Below are positions 62,803 through 64,000 of a stretch of 64,000 nt of DNA, piece by piece (position 1 is the stretch's first letter; every line of letters starts with the position of its first letter). The notes beneath the pieces were generated by a model. That model did not search any database, was not told the DNA's origin, and worked only from the letters and a program-made list of their open reading frames with translations. Source of the DNA: Anatilimnocola aggregata (GTDB lineage: Bacteria > Planctomycetota > Planctomycetia > Pirellulales > Pirellulaceae); NCBI RefSeq assembly GCF_007747655.1, contig NZ_CP036274.1:5146001-5210000 (forward strand), given 5' to 3'. The translations under genes were made by a program, and so were the position numbers.

Positions 62803-64000
62803 CTAACGGAGCCGGTATTTCGCCCGAAGGATGAATGGATGGCGTTTTGCGTTGCTTGAGTAATCTTCGTCATCGAACTCCAACTGTACTAGTCGTTCAG
62901 GGCTTCCGATCTCTTGCTGGAGCTTCTGCATGTCGACTTCGCGTACCTCGTCTCCCTTGACTGAAATTTGCTGATCTCGCCCGATGATCGGAATATGCAA
63001 CAGGTGGTTGCCCTGGACATGCTCGCGGCTAAAGAATCTAGCCATGTCAGGATCGACTTCAGTCCAATATTCTTTGCCGAGCACTGGTACTTCTATCGCT
63101 TTGGGCTTTTGCGAGAAGAAGCACTCCCTGCCGCTCGCGCGACCATCAATGAACAGGACCGCCTGGGTGGTCACGTCGGGGCCAGGTGGACCTGGTCTCG
63201 TAACTCGAAGCACGCCGCCGGATTCGATGATGTTCAGGTTCGCAGCAGCCCAAGCAGCGTCCGTGCCCGCGCGCCTTGCGGTGGGATTTCGCCCGGTTAG
63301 GTTTTGGCCCGTAAGGTAACCTGAAAGCGCGATGAGTGGATTCGCATTGACCCAACCGGACTGAAGGGAATGCGAAGGATAGATGAACAACCTAACGTCA
63401 GCCGGCGGTGCGAGAAGCGAGTCGAAATCCGCGGAATTGAGGCAAAGATGGACGCGCAACGGGAAGGTAAGCCCGTTAACGTCGTCAGCTTCTGCGTGAA
63501 TTACAAGTACGTTTGCGCGTTCGACGTCGCCTGGCGGCGGCGCGTCGGGATCATAAAGCGTAGCTTGGTCACGGCAGGCAACTAGATGTGCAAATGCGTC
63601 CTGAAAGGGTTGGGCGTCTGCGTCCCCGTGAAGCAGCACAGCAGCTTCGCAATTTCCGCCCTGTGTCGCATTACCGGTAAGATTGTGGCTGCCAGTCCAA
63701 AGCCAGCACTCCTGTCCGCTGCGTGCATAAAATACCTTGCTGTGCATCAACGCAGCACCGTTCTTTGCCTTTTCCTTTGGAGCCAGCTTTCCCCAATGCA
63801 CAAACAGATTGTTTGGAATATGACTGTGCAATTCCCCGAGTCCAGCGTAGTCGGTAGGAGGCGATACCGAGACAACGACAAATGAGCCTGGATTCTGCAG
63901 TCGGGGAAGGTGATTCAACAAAACCTGGATCCCTGCTCCTGTGCAAAATGCGCACGCAACTGCGAGGACATCGGTACCGCTTGCAAGCACTTGTTCCAGA
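62803..64000 (-). CDS. PLD-family (HKD) protein, N-terminus beyond the window
   Basis: At least 399 residues; the frame stays open to the window edge, so the real start is outside. One HKD-like site is visible: LMHSKVFYARSGQECWLWTG followed by SHNLTGNATQGGNCEAAVLL, giving H-x-K-x-F and GSHNLT. The C-terminal part is beta-rich and unrecognised (EYWTEVDPDMARFFSREHVQ). PLD-type enzymes hydrolyse phosphodiesters, including DNA, and recur in defence loci. The 18-base gap to hsdR suggests a shared operon, so it may be an extra nuclease of the type I system. Only one HKD motif is seen; dimerisation would be needed. Confidence 0.72.
   Translation of the reverse strand, partial: LEQVLASGTDVLAVACAFCTGAGIQVLLNHLPRLQNPGSFVVVSVSPPTDYAGLGELHSHIPNNLFVHWGKLAPKEKAKNGAALMHSKVFYARSGQECWLWTGSHNLTGNATQGGNCEAAVLLHGDADAQPFQDAFAHLVACRDQATLYDPDAPPPGDVERANVLVIHAEADDVNGLTFPLRVHLCLNSADFDSLLAPPADVRLFIYPSHSLQSGWVNANPLIALSGYLTGQNLTGRNPTARRAGTDAAWAAANLNIIESGGVLRVTRPGPPGPDVTTQAVLFIDGRASGRECFFSQKPKAIEVPVLGKEYWTEVDPDMARFFSREHVQGNHLLHIPIIGRDQQISVKGDEVREVDMQKLQQEIGSPERLVQLEFDDEDYSSNAKRHPFILRAKYRLR

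Noticed and set aside
1-64000. CRISPR array
   Set aside because: No set of regularly spaced identical 24-40 bp repeats was seen; the repeats found are pairs or inverted repeats. No cas gene is present.
1-64000. tRNA or rRNA genes
   Set aside because: No cloverleaf with a convincing GTTCRANYC arm was found. A GTTCAAATC at about 53090 lacks a pairing stem.

Overview
The window looks like chromosomal DNA of a planctomycete (Planctomycetota, probably Pirellulales/Gemmatales-like). The evidence is gene content typical of that phylum: a sulfatase with a Cys-type maturation motif, remnants of DUF1552 and NPCBM genes, the N-terminal module of a planctomycete Ser/Thr kinase, decayed integrase-type transposases, WD40 and HEAT proteins, and a recombinase/DUF2924 pair. 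This is inference from protein families; no rRNA or tRNA gene was found to confirm it.

Layout. 0-5.5 kb holds housekeeping or catabolic genes: a FadL-type porin, a STAS-like protein, a lipoprotein sulfatase and a small membrane protein. 5.5-7.5 kb is a gene graveyard of transposase, DUF1552, kinase, nuclease-like and HsdR fragments. 7.5-15.7 kb is a defence island. An OLD-family nuclease plus UvrD helicase pair (Gabija-like) sits between a truncated hsdM and an hsdR fragment. Facing it is a three-gene, stop-start-overlapping operon headed by a GHKL (Hsp90/MutL/MORC-like) ATPase whose partners I cannot assign.

15.7-34.9 kb is a phage-like mobile element. It carries a serine recombinase with a KorB-like HTH protein, DUF2924 and a 41-residue ORF. 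Divergently transcribed are an HTH protein, a sigma-like factor, a ParB/topoisomerase VI-A-like fusion, a primase-helicase, a ParB-methyltransferase, a HARE-HTH protein and a large terminase. No capsid, portal or tail gene is visible. A palindrome centred on GACTAGTC recurs at 18.3, 20.7 and 34.85 kb, and a decayed second terminase tail lies at 34.7 kb. Between the two terminase tails lie a CBS fragment, a universal stress protein and a Ca2+/cation antiporter.

37-48.8 kb is one long chemosensory operon: CheY, CheA, CheW, a soluble MCP, a HEAT-repeat protein, CheR, CheB, CheY, CheC and a hybrid histidine kinase. No flagellar genes are in view, so the output is unknown.

48.8-59.6 kb is accessory DNA: a WD40 remnant, a stress protein, a macro-domain protein, a frameshifted metzincin-like gene, transposase remnants, and a run of small unrelated genes (Imm50-like, membrane WD40, lipoprotein, a broken GNAT, an esterase, a GNAT). 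That run is bracketed by 26-bp identical repeats and shows partial integron-attC-like signals. 59.6-64 kb encodes an intact type I HsdR and a PLD-family protein that runs off the window edge.

The most promising undescribed systems are the GHKL three-gene operon and the 15.7-34.9 kb element with its ParB/TopoVI-A-like protein and repeated palindrome.
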